The position numbers and the translations under genes are program-made. This document shows, piece after piece, positions 5,512 to 6,276 of a DNA stretch of 6,276 bases; positions within the stretch are counted from its first letter, which is position 1, and each line of letters starts with the position of its first letter. A model generated the notes under the pieces. The model saw only the letters and a list, made by a program, of their open reading frames with translations. It was not told the DNA's origin and did no database searches. The stretch lies in NCBI GenBank assembly GCA_003641785.1, contig QNAO01000057.1:1-6276 (forward strand), written 5' to 3'. This stretch comes from Thermotogae bacterium (GTDB lineage Bacteria; Thermotogota; Thermotogae; Thermotogales; DSM-5069).

Positions 5512-6276
5512 TTACTTCAATGTGAATTTGACTGATACAGCGTTCTCAGAGAGAACAACACTGTCGAAATCACAGATGTCTTTCAAATCATTCTCAGAAA
5601 TATCAGCTGGGACTTCACCTTGAAATGTCAATGTGATGGTGTAGATTCCATCATTTAGCGAACAGGTGTAGTCAAACATTTTGAAAATCTTTGCAGGTTC
5701 ATAAACATACCAATCAAGAAGATCTTCCAGCGTATCTGGAGGATATCCATAATCGTAGTAGTAGTTTTCTATTCCGTATTTGAATTCATCAAGCAAGTAA
5801 GGTATATCTATATCCACCCTGTAGTAGAACTTTTGTATTGTAATACAATCCTCTGTGACGCGGATGTCATCCACGAATGACTCGATCTGATCGTAAGCCA
5901 TTTCTTCGCTCAAGTTCCGAGGTATTTCACCATACACGCTAACTGTGACTAACCACCCAAATTCGTCTTCCTCTACATCGTAGTCAATATTGTCGGCTAC
6001 TGGCTCCAATTGTGACAGCTCTTTCAGTAGTTCTACTTTGTTTCTCGGAGGACCATCGAAGGATTTCTCATCAACATAGTCTAAAAACACCACAATGTCA
6101 TTGATAATATCTATTTGTTCCGACTTTACGGGAGGTACCGGGATTTCGAGTTCCTCTTCTAAGATCTCTTTAACGAGTTGTACGGGTAGGGTCGCTTTGG
6201 TGATAACATTCCCGTCGTCAGACACATAAGTGTAGAACAATACATCTCCTGATCCCTCTGTGTACTGTGATGAAAT
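5512..6276 (-). CDS. Unrecognised acidic, tyrosine-rich repeat protein (5' end beyond window)
   Basis: I do not recognise this family and assign no function. The frame ends at TAA 5514-5512 and has no stop codon back to the window edge at 6276, so the N-terminus is probably missing. A TTG at 6240 (giving 242 residues) is preceded by AGGAG at 5 bases and is a possible but unconvincing start. Numbered from that TTG, residues 64-138 and 167-239 are diverged copies of one module sharing PP, LL, EP, DY, a beta-like strand leading to GE[IV]P, [LI]SE and a final KF. Residues 1-46 resemble the second half of a third copy (YTYVSDDGNV against YTCSLNDGIY; SEQIDI against SENAVSV). The protein is rich in Asp, Glu and Tyr (NYYYDYGYPPD near 159-169). 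No signal peptide or membrane segment is seen in the visible part. It is probably co-transcribed with cinA, 36 bases downstream. Confidence 0.75.
   Translation of the reverse strand: MSSQYTEGSGDVLFYTYVSDDGNVITKATLPVQLVKEILEEELEIPVPPVKSEQIDIINDIVVFLDYVDEKSFDGPPRNKVELLKELSQLEPVADNIDYDVEEDEFGWLVTVSVYGEIPRNLSEEMAYDQIESFVDDIRVTEDCITIQKFYYRVDIDIPYLLDEFKYGIENYYYDYGYPPDTLEDLLDWYVYEPAKIFKMFDYTCSLNDGIYTITLTFQGEVPADISENDLKDICDFDSVVLSENAVSVKFTLK

Noticed and set aside
5476..5530. Possible promoter in the spacer before cinA (TTGAAG with a TACAGA-like hexamer).
   Set aside because: The hexamers are poor, the spacing is about 19 bases and there is no extended -10, so the support is no better than chance.
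5174..5623. Plus-strand open frame of 149 codons spanning the cinA 5' end and the repeat gene 3' end.
   Set aside because: It crosses a gene boundary and the convincing cinA ribosome-binding site on the other strand, and its product shows no domain features.
5861..5880. Short inverted repeat (GGATGTCATCC type) inside the repeat gene.
   Set aside because: It is a few base pairs within conserved-frame coding sequence, lacks a U tract and is not near a gene end; it is not a terminator or operator I can support.
1..6276. Search for CRISPR repeats, tRNA or rRNA genes, insertion-sequence ends and riboswitches.
   Set aside because: Nothing recognisable was seen; almost the whole window is coding and the longest intergenic spacer is 36 bases.

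Overview
The window is about 6.3 kb of densely packed, single-strand coding sequence of moderate GC. Every supported gene lies on the minus strand, so the reading order runs from high to low coordinates. The layout and protein character point to a motile member of the Thermotogota, related to Thermotoga or Pseudothermotoga. CheA is 671 residues long, and its H45, N409 and G502/G504/G506 fall at the positions I recall for Thermotoga maritima CheA. CheY likewise has its phosphorylation site at D54 and very Thermotoga-like segments. The genus cannot be settled from the sequence alone.

In transcription order: (1) the 3' part of an unrecognised, acidic, tyrosine-rich protein made of about 75-residue repeats, running off the window's high-coordinate edge; (2) cinA, encoding a two-domain CinA protein; (3) cheA, the chemotaxis histidine kinase; (4) cheW, the coupling protein; (5) cheY, the response regulator; (6) fliO, (7) fliP and (8) fliQ, components of the flagellar type III export gate, with fliQ cut by the low-coordinate edge. 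Spacers are 36, 32, 21, 12, 1, -1 and 4 bases from top to bottom. No gap is large enough for another gene, and I see no terminator-like hairpin, RNA gene, insertion sequence, CRISPR array or repeat array at the DNA level.

The genes look like one transcription unit, or two overlapping ones. A consensus extended -10 promoter element (TGATATAAT) overlaps the cinA stop codon just upstream of cheA. It could start a separate cheA-W-Y-fliO-P-Q transcript. Functionally, CheA, CheW and CheY carry receptor signals to the flagellar motor, while FliO, FliP and FliQ build the export channel needed to assemble that flagellum. CinA belongs to pyridine-nucleotide salvage and has no obvious link to motility.

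Most of the window is conserved, ordinary biology. The one protein that looks undescribed is the repeat protein upstream of cinA. The other observations concern start sites, a candidate internal promoter and one signature-residue substitution.
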